DNA of 64,000 bases from Candidatus Zymogenus saltonus (GCA_016929395.1 JAFGIX010000003.1:1-64000), one strand, 5' to 3'; counted from the first letter of the stretch, positions 35,812-45,996 are shown. Numbers and translations: made by a program. The notes: generated from the sequence alone by a model not told the origin.

Positions 35812-37503
35812 CTAAACCAGAAGCATCTTGTCTATAGGGGAGCCGACGGGTACCATCGGGTAGACGTTTTCCTCCTTGTCCACACGGAAGTCGATAATCA
35901 CCGGCCTCTTGATGGAGATCGCCTCCTCGACGGCGCCTTCAACCTCTTTCGGATCTTCCACCTTTATCCCCACAGCACCGTAGGCCTCGGCGAGTTTCAC
36001 GAAATCCGGGGCAAAGTCCATCGTTGTGTGGGAGTAGCGCTCCTCGAAGAAGAGCTCCTGCCACTGCCTCACCATCCCGAGAAAGCCGTTGTTGATAATC
36101 GCCACCTTGACGGGCAGGTTGTGCTGAACGGCGGTGGCTATCTCCTGGATGTTCATCTGGATGCTCCCGTCGCCGGCGATGTCGAAAACGAGCTTTTCCG
36201 GGAAGGCCACCTGGGCGCCGATGGCGGCGGGAAATCCATAGCCCATAGTCCCCAACCCTCCGGAGGTAAGGAGCGTTCTCGGCCTGTCGAAGTTAAAGAA
36301 CTGGGCGGTCCACATCTGATTCTGCCCCACCTCGGTTGCTATTATCGCGTCTCCCTTGGTTACCCTGTAGATCGATTCCACGACGAACTGCGGCTTGATA
36401 ATTCCGCTTTCCATCTTCTGCTCATAGTTCAGGGGGTGGGTGCTTTTCCACTTTTCGATCTGGGACAGCCACTCCTTCCTGTCCGCCTTCATTATCCTCT
36501 TCCCCTTGGCGGCGATCTTTATGAGACTTTTAAGGGCAACCTTAACATCGCTTATTATCGGAATATCGACGATGATGTTTTTGCTGATCGATGTTGGATC
36601 GATGTCGATATGGACTATCTTGGCCTTCGGGGCGAACTCGTCGACCTTCCCCGTTACCCGGTCGTCGAATCGGGAGCCGACCGCGATCAGGAGGTCGGAG
36701 TTCGTCACCGCCATGTTAGCCCTGTAAGTCCCGTGCATCCCGAGCATCCCCAGAAACAGGGGGTGGGTGCCCGGAAAACCCCCGAGGCCCATAAGGGAGG
36801 ACGTGACGGGGATGGTCAGCATCTCGGCCAGCTCCTTAAGTTCCTTTGCCGCCGATGAGCTTATCACTCCGCCCCCGATATAGAAGAGGGGCTTCTTCGC
36901 CGAGAGTATCGCATTATAAGCCTCCTCGACCCTCTTTACGTCCGCGGTGTCCTTTACCGTGTAGCCCTTAAGATTGAGCTTACCCTTTCCGTTGTAATCG
37001 GACTCGTCGGTCATCACGTCCCTGGGAAGATCGACCAATACAGGCCCCGGCCTTCCGGTCTTAGCGATGTGAAAGGCCTCCCTTATCACGCCCTCGAGGT
37101 CGGTCGCCTGCTTTACGAGATAATTGTGTTTGGTGCAGGGCCTTGTGATCCCCACGATGTCCGCCTCCTGAAAGGCGTCGTTTCCTATCAGCATCGAGGG
37201 CACCTGTCCCGTAAAGACGACTATGGGGATGGAGTCCATGTGAGCCGTGGCTATTCCGGTCACGGTGTTGGTGGCTCCCGGGCCGGATGTGACGAGCACC
37301 ACCCCGACCCTTCCCGACGCCCTGGCGTAGCCGTCCGCGGCGTGGACGGCCGCCTGCTCGTGCCTGACGAGGATGTGGCGGATGTCGTAATCGGGCATCC
37401 CGTGGTATAGGTTCAGCACCGCGCCTCCGGGGTATCCGAAAATCGTGTCCACGCCCTCGTCCAGGAGGGTCTTGAAAAATATCTCTGTTCCGGTTAACGT
37501 CAT
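35812..37503 (-). CDS. ilvB: Acetolactate synthase large (catalytic) subunit
   Basis: ThDP enzyme making acetolactate or acetohydroxybutyrate. The 563 residues include the catalytic glutamate in [20 protein letters not shown] (about 45-64), the FAD-binding middle domain, and the ThDP/Mg motif [11 protein letters not shown] near 443. Length is normal. Between its stop and ilvC there are only about 270 non-coding bp, so the regulatory subunit IlvN is not encoded beside it. Confidence 0.96.
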   Translation of the reverse strand: MTLTGTEIFFKTLLDEGVDTIFGYPGGAVLNLYHGMPDYDIRHILVRHEQAAVHAADGYARASGRVGVVLVTSGPGATNTVTGIATAHMDSIPIVVFTGQVPSMLIGNDAFQEADIVGITRPCTKHNYLVKQATDLEGVIREAFHIAKTGRPGPVLVDLPRDVMTDESDYNGKGKLNLKGYTVKDTADVKRVEEAYNAILSAKKPLFYIGGGVISSSAAKELKELAEMLTIPVTSSLMGLGGFPGTHPLFLGMLGMHGTYRANMAVTNSDLLIAVGSRFDDRVTGKVDEFAPKAKIVHIDIDPTSISKNIIVDIPIISDVKVALKSLIKIAAKGKRIMKADRKEWLSQIEKWKSTHPLNYEQKMESGIIKPQFVVESIYRVTKGDAIIATEVGQNQMWTAQFFNFDRPRTLLTSGGLGTMGYGFPAAIGAQVAFPEKLVFDIAGDGSIQMNIQEIATAVQHNLPVKVAIINNGFLGMVRQWQELFFEERYSHTTMDFAPDFVKLAEAYGAVGIKVEDPKEVEGAVEEAISIKRPVIIDFRVDKEENVYPMVPVGSPIDKMLLV

Positions 37504-37561
37504 ACTATTTTTATCTTACGACAAGATAAGGATTCCAAAAGACAAAACGAGTTACAACGGC

Positions 37562-37786
37562 TTAATTTTTCCTGTGGCTTGAGAGGATCATCTCCATTCT
37601 GTCCTTACCCGCGAGCTTCAGCTTCTGGATCTTCTTCCTTTCCATCTCTTCTGCCGGCGTAAGGAAAGACTTGCTGTTAAGTTGAGCGAGCTGCCTCTCA
37701 AATTCTTCATGTTCTTCCGACAGCCTTTTGAACTCTTCATCCTCGATAATCAATCTCTTTTTCAATTCGTCTTCTATTGTATTCAT
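37562..37786 (-). CDS. DUF465 (YdcH-like) small protein
   Basis: A 74-residue, all-helical, highly charged protein. The pattern EEHEEFERQLAQL...FLTPAEEMERKKIQKLKLAGKDRME is that of the DUF465 family, short coiled-coil proteins of unknown role. An AAAGG sequence lies directly before the ATG. It lies between tsaB and ilvB on the same strand. Confidence 0.8.
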   Translation of the reverse strand: MNTIEDELKKRLIIEDEEFKRLSEEHEEFERQLAQLNSKSFLTPAEEMERKKIQKLKLAGKDRMEMILSSHRKN

Positions 37787-37883
37787 CCTTTCTATCCCCG
37801 ATAGCCTATGGTTTAAATTAGAGATAATCTAATAATTCTATTAAATTGATGAAACGGTGTCAATATTTAATTGACGGAATTTA

Positions 37884-38627
37884 TTAACGCTTCCGGTTGA
37901 TGCGTTTCCCAAGTTTTCCCGTTTCGAGATTAATCTCTGCGTCAGACTTCCTGACGTAAAGGGGCTTTATCTCCTCGAGATCGGGCGCCCCGGCCTCCTT
38001 ATACTTCATCAGGGCAAGGCGGCACAAGATCGAGGCGTCCACCTCCCAAAGCCCCCTCTCCGCTATCTTCACGCCGCCTTTCAGCATCTCCTCCACAATC
38101 GGGACGCCGCCCCCGAGTATTAAACAATCTCCCCCGTGAAGCTCGATAAGGTCGAGCAGCCTGTCCGGCTTGAGGGATCGCGGGTTTAGGGAGCGCGGAT
38201 TTAAAGATCGATATTCCCCCAGTCTTTTGACGCTGCCCGAGGCGTCGACGCTGAATGGCGCGGTGAAGACCTCCCCCTTTCTTGCGTCTATTACGGGGAG
38301 AACCACGCCGTCGTATTTCGTCTTTGCGGCCAGGACGTCGAGGGTGGAGACTCCCACAATGGGAACCGAGAGGGAGTAGGAGAGCGCCTTCATGGTGACG
38401 ACGCCGACCCTCAGCGCCGTAAATGACCCCGGGCCCAGCCCTACGGCCAAGAGCCCTATCTCGTTTAAGGAAACACCCGCCTCGTTCAGGGCCGAGTTTA
38501 CCGCGAAGAGGAGGGTTTCCGAGTGGCTCCTCTTCCCGTCCGTGGACGCCTTTCCCGAAAGGGCGTCATCCCTTAATACCGCTACGCTCGCCTTTGGGGT
38601 TGCGGTGTCTACACCGAGGACTATCAT
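37884..38627 (-). CDS. tsaB: tRNA threonylcarbamoyladenosine protein TsaB
   Basis: Scaffold partner of TsaD in making t6A37 of ANN-decoding tRNAs. The 247 residues show the ASKHA-fold start VLGVDTATPKASVAVL, then KRSHSETLL and GLGPGSFTALRVGV near 68-81. An odd insert near 143-157 repeats five residues three times (RSLNP, RSLNP, RSLKP). No obvious ribosome binding site; the upstream gap is filled by a 12-bp tandem repeat. Confidence 0.92.
   Translation of the reverse strand: MIVLGVDTATPKASVAVLRDDALSGKASTDGKRSHSETLLFAVNSALNEAGVSLNEIGLLAVGLGPGSFTALRVGVVTMKALSYSLSVPIVGVSTLDVLAAKTKYDGVVLPVIDARKGEVFTAPFSVDASGSVKRLGEYRSLNPRSLNPRSLKPDRLLDLIELHGGDCLILGGGVPIVEEMLKGGVKIAERGLWEVDASILCRLALMKYKEAGAPDLEEIKPLYVRKSDAEINLETGKLGKRINRKR
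38166..38210 (-). repeat. Three-unit 15-bp repeat inside tsaB
   Basis: Units 38166-38180, 38181-38195 and 38196-38210 encode RSLKP, RSLNP and RSLNP. The DNA copies have diverged at synonymous sites while the peptide is kept. Confidence 0.7.
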
Positions 38628-38630
38628 ATT

Positions 38631-38678
38631 GATCTAACCCGTGATCTAACCAGTGATTTACCCCGTGATTTAACCCGG
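38631..38678. repeat. Four-unit 12-bp tandem repeat between rseP and tsaB
   Basis: GATCTAACCCGT, GATCTAACCAGT, GATTTACCCCGT and GATTTAACCCGG in series. On the minus strand each unit supplies one stop codon (TAA, TAA, TAG, TAG) in the rseP frame; the first is the actual rseP stop. Confidence 0.8.
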
Positions 38679-39764
38679 CGAGATTATTCTGGCGATGTCG
38701 AAGTAGAAGGCCATTATCATGAGCAGAACGAGAAGCAGAAGACCTATCTGGAGCGCCACCTCCTTTACCTTGAGGCTTATAGGCCTCCTGATGACCGACT
38801 CGATGATAAAGAAGAGTAGGTGTCCTCCGTCCAGGACGGGCACCGGCAGGAGGTTCAATATTCCGAGGTTTATGCTTATCAGGGCGAGAAAGCCGAGGAA
38901 ATGGGCGAGTCCCCCCCTTCCGGCCTCCCCCGCCACCTGGGCGATCAATATCGGACCGCCGATGTTGTTCAGGGGGATATCCCCCGAGAACATCTTCCCG
39001 ATGACCTTGAAGGTAACCCGGATGATCATTCCGGTCTGCTTTAATCCCAGGTCAACAGCCTTTATGGGGCCGTATCTCTTGAGCTCGAAGGTCGGCGAGA
39101 TCCCTATCATGTAATACTCCTTCGGGGTAAAGTCCTCCCCGATTCCCTCGCCCACTTTCGGAGTGATCGAAAAGGCCATCTCCTCGTCGCCCCTCAAGAC
39201 CTTGAGTTCGACTGCGCTTCCGCCCGATGCCCTTATCATCTCCGACATTCCCTCCCAGCTCTCCACGGCCTCGCCGTTGATCGAGACGATCCTGTCGCCC
39301 GTCATGAGTCCGGCCTCGGCGGCGGGATAACCCTCCGAGAGGCTTCCCACCACGGGAACGTCCACTGGCACGGATATCCCTATCATGAAGACGGCCCAGT
39401 AGGCGACCACCGCGAATATGAAGTTGAAGAGGGGGCCGGCGACTACGATGACGCTCTTCTTGAAGTTGTTCTGTGCCAGAAACGATTCCGATTTCTCCTT
39501 ATCCTGGATTTCGTCGTGGAGGTTTTCCCCCAGCATCTTGACGTAACCGCCGAGCGGCAGCATGGAGATCATGTAGTCGGTATGCCCGATCTTTTTCCCG
39601 ATGAGCTTCGGTCCGAAGCCGAGGGAGAACTTCAAGACCCTCACCCCCACCGACTTCGCCGCCAGAAAGTGTCCCAGCTCATGGACGAAGACCAGTATAC
39701 CCAGGACTACTATGAAATAGCCCGCCGTTGAAAAGAATCCCGCCGTCTCTATTGCCATGTCCAT
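38670..39764 (-). CDS. rseP: RIP site-2 zinc metalloprotease RseP
   Basis: Intramembrane protease that cuts anti-sigma factors and signal peptide remnants. The 364 residues have VFVHELGHFLAAK (HExxH, about 26-38) in the first membrane helix, a PDZ domain (about 125-200, with the GDRIVSINGEAVESW core), and NLLPVPVLDGGHLLFF near 308-323 bearing the third metal ligand. Start shares a base with the dxr stop (TAATG). The two in-frame ATGs (39764, 39758) are both possible. Confidence 0.95.
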   Translation of the reverse strand: MDMAIETAGFFSTAGYFIVVLGILVFVHELGHFLAAKSVGVRVLKFSLGFGPKLIGKKIGHTDYMISMLPLGGYVKMLGENLHDEIQDKEKSESFLAQNNFKKSVIVVAGPLFNFIFAVVAYWAVFMIGISVPVDVPVVGSLSEGYPAAEAGLMTGDRIVSINGEAVESWEGMSEMIRASGGSAVELKVLRGDEEMAFSITPKVGEGIGEDFTPKEYYMIGISPTFELKRYGPIKAVDLGLKQTGMIIRVTFKVIGKMFSGDIPLNNIGGPILIAQVAGEAGRGGLAHFLGFLALISINLGILNLLPVPVLDGGHLLFFIIESVIRRPISLKVKEVALQIGLLLLVLLMIMAFYFDIARIISPG

Positions 39765-40924
39765 TATATATTCCTCACTCTTTCCGCCTCCCGCCTCGCC
39801 CAGAGGTCCGCCTCCAGAATATCATCGAGGCCGGGGGCTTCAATTACATTGTGTCTGTTCATTACCTCGGAGACCGTTTCAACGATCTCCAGAAAACCGA
39901 TTTTTCCCTCCATGAAGAGGGAGACCGCCGCCTCGTTTGCGGCCGACAATACCGCCGGCATTGTGCCGCCCGCCTTCAGCGAGCCGTACGCAAGCCTAAG
40001 GGCCGGAAACCTGTCGTGATCCGGGGTGAAAAACGTGAGGCCCGTCCCGTTTTTGCACAGGTCGGCGAGGCTAAGCTCCGGCACCCGGTTTTTAATCCTC
40101 TCCGGGTATGACAGGGCGTAGGCTATGGGTATCCTCATGTCCGTTGTTCCCATCTGGGCGATGACTGAGCCGTCGATATATTCCACCATCGAGTGGACAA
40201 TGCTCTGGGGATGGATCAGGACGTCTATCCTCTCCCCGTCTACGCCAAAGAGGTACCTAGCCTCGATGATCTCAAGGGCCTTGTTTATCATGGTGGCGCT
40301 GTCGACGCTGATCTTGGCCCCCATGTTCCACCGGGGGTGTCTTACCGCCTCCTCAGGGGTGACATCCTTAAGATCTTCGACCCCCCTTTTCCAGAACGGC
40401 CCCCCGGAGGCGGTGAGGATAAGCCTCTTGACGCCCGTCTCCTCGTGGCCCTTGAGGGACTGGAAGAGGGCGTTGTGCTCGCTGTCAACGGGGAGGAGCA
40501 TGACGCCCCTCTCCCTCGCCCTTTCTGTGACTATTTTACCCGCCGCGACCAGCGTCTCCTTGTTGGCAAGGGCGATGTCTATCCCGTTTTCGATCGCCCT
40601 TATTGTGGGGACGAGTCCCGCCGACCCCACGACCGATGTGACGAGGATGTCGGCGCCCGTTTCCGCGGAGGCAACGGCTATGCCCTCCTCCCCCGAGAGG
40701 ACCGAGGTCCCTTTCGGGACTATGCCCCGAAGCTCATCGGCCGATCCCTCGTCCCCCATCGCCACGACCTCGGGCTTGAATCTCTCAACCTGCTCTTTGA
40801 TTAGGGAGACGTTCCTGTTGGCCGTCAAGGCCACAATCCGAAATCTGTCCCTGTTCTCCTCGATGATTTCGAGGGCCTGCCCGCCGATGGAGCCGGTGGA
40901 TCCCAGAATTGCGACCTTCTTCAT
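39764..40924 (-). CDS. dxr: 1-deoxy-D-xylulose 5-phosphate reductoisomerase
   Basis: Committed step of the MEP isoprenoid route. The 386 residues carry the NADPH loop LGSTGSIGGQALEI (about 7-20), the metal and substrate residues in PVDSEHNALFQ (about 150), SGGPFW, and GAKISVDSATMINKALE. Located between cdsA (9 bp) and rseP, the standard order. Confidence 0.97.
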   Translation of the reverse strand: MKKVAILGSTGSIGGQALEIIEENRDRFRIVALTANRNVSLIKEQVERFKPEVVAMGDEGSADELRGIVPKGTSVLSGEEGIAVASAETGADILVTSVVGSAGLVPTIRAIENGIDIALANKETLVAAGKIVTERARERGVMLLPVDSEHNALFQSLKGHEETGVKRLILTASGGPFWKRGVEDLKDVTPEEAVRHPRWNMGAKISVDSATMINKALEIIEARYLFGVDGERIDVLIHPQSIVHSMVEYIDGSVIAQMGTTDMRIPIAYALSYPERIKNRVPELSLADLCKNGTGLTFFTPDHDRFPALRLAYGSLKAGGTMPAVLSAANEAAVSLFMEGKIGFLEIVETVSEVMNRHNVIEAPGLDDILEADLWARREAERVRNI

Positions 40925-40933
40925 TTTTGTGTT

Positions 40934-41734
40934 TTAGTAGAGACTTGTTACATAATAGAAGATGAACGGGAGCGAAAAGACAAATGAGTCTATCCTGTCC
41001 AAAAAGCCCCCGTGACCGGGCAACAGTCCCCCGGCGTCCTTTACCTTGAAACCGCGCTTTACAAGGGACTCCACCAGATCGCCTAGCACCGCGAGGATCC
41101 CTCCCCCGAGGCCCAGGATAAGGACGTCCCAATAGCCAAGTATTTCGAGTCCCAAGATGTACTTAAAGGCGTAGGCGATGCCAACGGAAAAGAGGATCCC
41201 CCCCATCGTGCCCTCCACGGTTTTCTTGGGGCTTATAACCTCGTAAAGCTTGTGCCTTCCAAAGAGTCTCCCTACGATATATCCTCCGGCGTCTGCGCAG
41301 AAGTTGATCGCAATCGCCATGATGGTCCACTTCCAGCCGTCGGCAATCCTGCTCAAGGCGATCAGAAAGGAGAGGAGAAAGGCTATGTAGAAGATACCGA
41401 ATATCCTGATGAAGAGGTTTTCCGCCTTCCTTTTCGGGTCGGTAACGCGAAAGAGGGAAAAGGCCATCACGGAGATGAAGACGAAGGCGGTCGTCGGCAC
41501 GACGAATTTTGGGTACTCAAAGAAGAAGGCTATCGGGAAGAGCAATCCCAATAGGATGTGGACCACTATCTGGATGTTCAGCCTTTCGGGATAGAGAAAA
41601 GAGAGGAACTCGTAAAGAGCTACTGCAATTACTATTAGGACAATGAAAAAGATCCCGATATCTTTAAAATAAATGATAATCGATAGAATGATGGGAATGG
41701 CCACGAGGGCCGTGAGTAGACGTTTTCCGAGCAT
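40934..41734 (-). CDS. cdsA: Phosphatidate cytidylyltransferase
   Basis: Integral membrane enzyme producing CDP-diacylglycerol, the substrate of PssA. The 266 residues hold about eight hydrophobic helices and the C-terminal signature SLVKRGFKVKDAGGLLPGHG followed by DRIDS. The ATG at 41734 is chosen because AAGGAG lies 8 nt upstream; the frame is open farther out without support. Confidence 0.95.
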   Translation of the reverse strand: MLGKRLLTALVAIPIILSIIIYFKDIGIFFIVLIVIAVALYEFLSFLYPERLNIQIVVHILLGLLFPIAFFFEYPKFVVPTTAFVFISVMAFSLFRVTDPKRKAENLFIRIFGIFYIAFLLSFLIALSRIADGWKWTIMAIAINFCADAGGYIVGRLFGRHKLYEVISPKKTVEGTMGGILFSVGIAYAFKYILGLEILGYWDVLILGLGGGILAVLGDLVESLVKRGFKVKDAGGLLPGHGGFLDRIDSFVFSLPFIFYYVTSLY

Positions 41735-42032
41735 ATTTGCTCTCCTTAATAAAACCGTCGGGGCTGTCGGCAGCAAAATTCAAATAGTCATTCTGGAGTT
41801 GCAATGCACCTTGCCGCCGAATAAATATAAAAAACCTTGCGCTCTCAAAGCCATTATCGAGTAAAAACGAGCGTCGGGCCTATTGATCAATCTTTCCGTC
41901 TGCTATACTTAAATTCCAAATTGCGCATGGGTGACAGGCTTAATTTAATTAATTTAAAATTGCACCAAAATTAGATGAAAGTCCTAAAATTGCAGTCCCT
42001 TGACCATCTGTATTAGGGTTAAAACGCCGTCC
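41735..42032. other. Intergenic gap between uppS and cdsA
   Basis: 298 bp without a gene. Composition is mixed, with an A+T tract (41940-41960) rich in TTAATT; no terminator or confident promoter was seen. Confidence 0.4.
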
Positions 42033-42785
42033 CTAAACTTCACCCCGAATCTGCTCGCTTGTAAGCCCGAAGCGCCTCTCCCTTTTGGAATAATCTCTTA
42101 GGGCCTCGAGGTATTTATCTGGCGTAAAATCGGGCCATAGGGTTTCTGTTATGAAAATTTCGGTGTATGCCAGCTGGTATAATAAAAAGTTGGAGAGCCT
42201 CATCTCGCCGCTCGTTCTAATCAGGAGGTCGGGGTCGGGAATGTTTTTCGTGTACAGGTTTTGGGAGATGAGCTCTTCATTGATATCGTCGATCAAAAGG
42301 GCGCCTTCTTTTATCTGCCGGGCTATATTGACAAATGCATCGGTGATCTCTGTTCTTGAACTGTAAGAGAGGGCCAGATTCAGGTTCAGGCCGCTGTTTT
42401 TGCCGGTAACGGAGATCGTCTCATAAAGTATATCGCGTACAAATTCCGGCAGGGAGTGGAGCCTTCCGATGGCGGTCAACCTTACGTTGTTCTCCATCAT
42501 GTCCGGAAGCTCTTTCTGGAGGTATTCCCCCAGAAGGCTCATGAGGGCCTCCACCTCGAGCTCCGGCCGGTTCCAGTTCTCCTCGGAAAAGGCGTAGAGG
42601 GTAAGCACGCCGATCCCGATTTTCCGGCTGACATCGACGATGGTGCTTACAATCTCGCTTCCCTTTCTGTGACCCTCTGCGCGGCTTAGATTTCGCTCCT
42701 TGGCCCATCGTCCGTTCCCGTCCATTATGATGGCAACGTGGTGGGGGATGTTCTTGAGGCCCTTTATTTCATCAATTACGCTCAA
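42033..42785 (-). CDS. uppS: Isoprenyl transferase (undecaprenyl diphosphate synthase type)
   Basis: Builds the C55 lipid carrier for envelope polymers. The 250 residues begin with the family motif HVAIIMDGNGRWAKERNLSRAEGHRKG (about 16-42) and contain TLYAFSEENWNRP and DLLIRTSGEMRLSNFLLYQLAYTE. The start is TTG in a TTGA overlap with frr. Normal length. Confidence 0.95.
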   Translation of the reverse strand: MSVIDEIKGLKNIPHHVAIIMDGNGRWAKERNLSRAEGHRKGSEIVSTIVDVSRKIGIGVLTLYAFSEENWNRPELEVEALMSLLGEYLQKELPDMMENNVRLTAIGRLHSLPEFVRDILYETISVTGKNSGLNLNLALSYSSRTEITDAFVNIARQIKEGALLIDDINEELISQNLYTKNIPDPDLLIRTSGEMRLSNFLLYQLAYTEIFITETLWPDFTPDKYLEALRDYSKRERRFGLTSEQIRGEV

Positions 42786-43336
42786 ATCTCCATAATCTCC
42801 TTTTCTTTTTCCGTGAAGATCTCGTCGGTTTTCTTGACGTAATCGTTGGTGATCTCCTGAACCTTGTCCTGGAGACGAAAAAAATCATCCTCGGATATCT
42901 CCTTTTCCTTTTTCATCTCCTTCAAAAAGTCGTTCGTATCCCTCCTGTGGTTTCTGAGGGCTATCTTGTAATCCTCGCTCATGTTTTTGACGTGCTTGAC
43001 AAGCTCTTTTCTGCGCTCTTCCGTGAGGCTCGGGATGGTGATTCTTATGAGTTTGCCGTCGTTTTGGGGCGTCAGTCCCAGGTCCGATTTCAATATCGAC
43101 TTCTCGATATCACCTATCGAATTTACGTCCCAGGGCTGAATGGTTATCAGTCTGCTCTCCGGGGTTGATATCGTACCGAGCTGGTTTAGGGGTGTTGGAG
43201 TGCCGTAGTAGTCCACCATTATCCCGTCTAAAAGCGCGGTTGACGCCCTGCCGGTACGGATCTTCTTAAGCTCGCTTTTAAAGGAGCCTATCGATTTTTC
43301 CATCGTTTTTTTTAAGTCTTCGAGCACTTCGTCCAT
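42782..43336 (-). CDS. frr: Ribosome recycling factor
   Basis: Splits post-termination ribosomes with EF-G. The 184 residues match from start to end (KKIRTGRASTALLDGIMVDYYG near 24-45, TIQPWD, RRKELVKHVKNMSEDYKIALRNHRRD). Start overlaps the pyrH stop by one base. Confidence 0.97.
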   Translation of the reverse strand: MDEVLEDLKKTMEKSIGSFKSELKKIRTGRASTALLDGIMVDYYGTPTPLNQLGTISTPESRLITIQPWDVNSIGDIEKSILKSDLGLTPQNDGKLIRITIPSLTEERRKELVKHVKNMSEDYKIALRNHRRDTNDFLKEMKKEKEISEDDFFRLQDKVQEITNDYVKKTDEIFTEKEKEIMEI

Positions 43337-44058
43337 TATTTATCACCTCTTACTATCGTTCCAATTTTTTGACCAGAGACGACCTTTTCGATGTTTCCCG
43401 CCTCAAGGAGATTAAAGACGATTATGGGAAGCTTGTTGTCCATGCAGAGGGACAAGGCCGTCGAGTCCATTACCTTAAGCCCCAGGCTCAAGGCGTCGAT
43501 AAATTTGATCTCGTCAAACATCTTTGCGTCGGGGTTCGACACCGGGTCTTTATCGTAGACGCCGTCCACCTTGGTCGCCTTTAGGATTACATCGGCGCCT
43601 ATCTCCATTCCGCGAAGCGCCGCGGCGGTGTCCGTTGTGAAATAGGGGTTTCCGGTGCCCCCGGCGAATATTACTATTCTCCCCTTTTCCAGATGACGCA
43701 CCGCCCTCCTTTTTATGTAAGGCTCAGCAACTGCCCTCATCTCTATGGCCGTCTGAAGCCTCGTGTCGAGCCCGCGATTTTCCAGATAGCTCTGCAGGGC
43801 GAGGCCGTTTATGACCGTGCCGAGCATCCCCATATAGTCGGCCGTGGCCCTGTCTATCCCCTGGGAGCCTGCGGAGATGCCCCGAAAGATGTTGCCCCCG
43901 CCGACGACGAGGGCCATCTCCACGCCCGTATTGAAACCCTTTTCCACCTCTTTAGTTATGTACTCTATGGCGTCTGCGGAAATGCCAAAGCCGTCGGATC
44001 CCGACAGGATCTCGCCGGAGAGCTTGAGTAGAATCCTCTTGTAAACAGAGCCTGCCAA
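43336..44058 (-). CDS. pyrH: UMP kinase
   Basis: Phosphorylates UMP to UDP. The 240 residues contain LLKLSGEIL near the N-terminus, [10 protein letters not shown] near 51-60, [17 protein letters not shown] near 133-149, and VYDKDP. TTG start with GGGAG upstream. Sits in the conserved rpsB-tsf-pyrH-frr order. Confidence 0.96.
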   Translation of the reverse strand: MAGSVYKRILLKLSGEILSGSDGFGISADAIEYITKEVEKGFNTGVEMALVVGGGNIFRGISAGSQGIDRATADYMGMLGTVINGLALQSYLENRGLDTRLQTAIEMRAVAEPYIKRRAVRHLEKGRIVIFAGGTGNPYFTTDTAAALRGMEIGADVILKATKVDGVYDKDPVSNPDAKMFDEIKFIDALSLGLKVMDSTALSLCMDNKLPIIVFNLLEAGNIEKVVSGQKIGTIVRGDK

Positions 44059-44095
44059 TATTTACTCCCGAAAAAAAGTCTCCATCTCCGTCAGA

Positions 44096-44695
44096 CTACA
44101 GTTCCTCCCCGAGCTGAAAGCGAACGAAACGTCTTATCACGATATTCTCACCGGTCTTTGAGATAAAGTTGTTGAGGTAATCGGTAACACTCATGTCGGT
44201 GTCCTTGACGTAGGGCTGATCCAAGAGGCACACCTCGGTGTAGAACTTCTTGAGCTTTCCATCGACTATCTTGTCGATTACGCTGTCCGGCTTTCCCGAA
44301 TCCTTGGCCTGCGCCTTGTAAATCTCCCTCTCCTTTTCTATGACATCGCCGGGAACGTCCTCCTCGTTGAGGTAAAGGGGGGACGAAGCGGCGATATGCA
44401 TGGCGATGTCCTTTGCGAACGACTGAAAATCCTCGTTTTTCGCCACAAAGTCTGACTCGCAGTTCACCTCCACCAAGACCCCGATCTTCCCGCCCATGTG
44501 GATATAAGAGCCGACGGCCCCTTCGTTTGCGGCCCTTCCCGCCCTCTTCGCGGCCCGGGAAAGCCCCTTCTTCCTCAAGAACTCGATCGCCTTCTCCATG
44601 TCTCCGCCGGCCTCCGTCAGGGCGCCCTTGCAGTCCATCATCCCGGCGCCGGTCTTTTCCCTCAGCTCCTTTACAATCTGTGCATTAATCTCCAT
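44096..44695 (-). CDS. tsf: Elongation factor Ts
   Basis: Nucleotide exchange factor for EF-Tu. The 199-residue short form has the UBA-like N-terminus ([19 protein letters not shown]), the [28 protein letters not shown] block, and a single central subdomain, as in Thermus and many deltaproteobacteria, versus about 283 residues in E. coli. ATG at 44695 is preferred, with AAGGAG 6 nt upstream. Confidence 0.96.
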   Translation of the reverse strand: MEINAQIVKELREKTGAGMMDCKGALTEAGGDMEKAIEFLRKKGLSRAAKRAGRAANEGAVGSYIHMGGKIGVLVEVNCESDFVAKNEDFQSFAKDIAMHIAASSPLYLNEEDVPGDVIEKEREIYKAQAKDSGKPDSVIDKIVDGKLKKFYTEVCLLDQPYVKDTDMSVTDYLNNFISKTGENIVIRRFVRFQLGEEL

Positions 44696-44778
44696 TATCA
44701 ACTCCTTAAAGCCCCGGACAACAGACCGGGGGTGTCGTTCAATCTATCCTGTTTTAATCACTGATCACCGCTGTCTTC

Positions 44779-45660
44779 TTAGGCCTCGACGTCTTCCTCG
44801 GTCGTGTCTCCGTCGGCTTCGGTCACATCAACGTCGGCGGTCGCGTTTTCCCCTTCACCTTCGCCCGTGCCGTCGGCATCCGATGAAGCCGCGTCCACTT
44901 TTGCCTCTTCGTACTTCACCTCCGTCGGTTTTTCGTCCGACTCGTCATCCCCCATTCCCTCGATCACCTCTACCCCCTTCTGTTTCTTCCCCTCAAGAAT
45001 TGCGTCGGCGATCCTCGAGGCGAAAAGCCTTATGGCTCGGATTGCATCGTCGTTTCCAGGGATGACGAAGTCTATCTGTTCTGGGTCGCAGTTTGTGTCC
45101 ACAACGGCGATGATGGGTATTTCCAGTTTCTTCGCCTCGTGTATTGCGATCCGCTCCTTTCTCGGGTCCACCACGAAGATGCATTCCGGAATACCCTCCA
45201 TGTCCTTGATTCCCCCAAGGTTCTTTTCGAGCTTCTCTTTCTGTCGGGCAAGGCTCAGCCTCTCCTTTTTTGACAGGGACTCCGCCGAGGAGTCCGCCAA
45301 TAGGGCCTCAAGCTTCTTCAATCGGTCTATGCTTTTTTTAATGGTGGAGAAGTTGGTGAGTGTGCCGCCGAGCCACCTCCCGTTGACGTTGTGCATCCCG
45401 CACCGCCCGGCCTCCTCTGCGATCGCCTCCTGGGCCTGGCGCTTTGTCCCCACAAAGAGGACCGTGCCCCCGTCGTTTGAAAGTTCACGAACAAACTCGT
45501 AGGCATCGTCGAAAAGTTTGATTGTCTTCTGAAGGTCAATGATGTAGATCCCGTTTCTCGCCCCGAAGATGTATTTCTTCATCTTCGGGTTCCATCTCTT
45601 TGTCTGATGGCCGAAGTGAACCCCCGCTTCGAGGAGCTCCTTCATAGATATGTAGCTCAT
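44779..45660 (-). CDS. rpsB: Ribosomal protein S2
   Basis: Small-subunit protein. The 293 residues start at the ATG at 45660 ([21 protein letters not shown]), with AGGGGGA upstream; the longer open frame upstream is leader sequence. The core matches S2 to about residue 235 ([39 protein letters not shown]). It is followed by an unusual acidic tail of about 55 residues rich in Asp, Glu, Ala and Thr. Confidence 0.96.
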   Translation of the reverse strand: MSYISMKELLEAGVHFGHQTKRWNPKMKKYIFGARNGIYIIDLQKTIKLFDDAYEFVRELSNDGGTVLFVGTKRQAQEAIAEEAGRCGMHNVNGRWLGGTLTNFSTIKKSIDRLKKLEALLADSSAESLSKKERLSLARQKEKLEKNLGGIKDMEGIPECIFVVDPRKERIAIHEAKKLEIPIIAVVDTNCDPEQIDFVIPGNDDAIRAIRLFASRIADAILEGKKQKGVEVIEGMGDDESDEKPTEVKYEEAKVDAASSDADGTGEGEGENATADVDVTEADGDTTEEDVEA

Positions 45661-45784
45661 TTTTTCCCCCTTACCGGTTTTTTTCCTCCACCCGCCGGGG
45701 CCCGGGAGCCCGGATACCCCAGATGGTATCCAGTAACCACCGCCCTGCCCCCAATCTGCGGGTGTGTGTAGTTTCAAATCCTAT

Positions 45785-45813
45785 TTTATAACATAAAGCA
45801 ATGTTTTTTGCAA
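45785..45813 (-). promoter_or_regulatory. Promoter of the rpsB-tsf-pyrH-frr operon
   Basis: Minus strand: -35 TTGCAA (45813-45808), 17-bp spacer, -10 TATAAA (45790-45785). The leader to the rpsB start is about 120 nt, long enough for an S2-binding control structure. Confidence 0.6.
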
Positions 45814-45996
45814 GACAAAAAACAGCAATCTTAAAATTGATTAACACCCCCCGTTCCGTAGTGTAAATATCCGTCCACAGCACTGTTATTAAAAAAACCA
45901 ACCATATATAAATTGAGGAACCTTTTGTCCCTCTTCATCCCAAAATTGCGAAAGACGCTCCCCATCTTCTTCCATGCCCCGGCAAGAAAAGAACAT

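Noticed and set aside
44096-44701. Longer tsf beginning at the TTG at 44701
   Set aside because: The ATG two codons later has AAGGAG at ideal distance.
45661-45777. 39-codon N-terminal extension of rpsB
   Set aside because: S2 starts at [13 protein letters not shown] with its own ribosome binding site; the extension is Gly/Pro/Trp-rich leader sequence downstream of the promoter.
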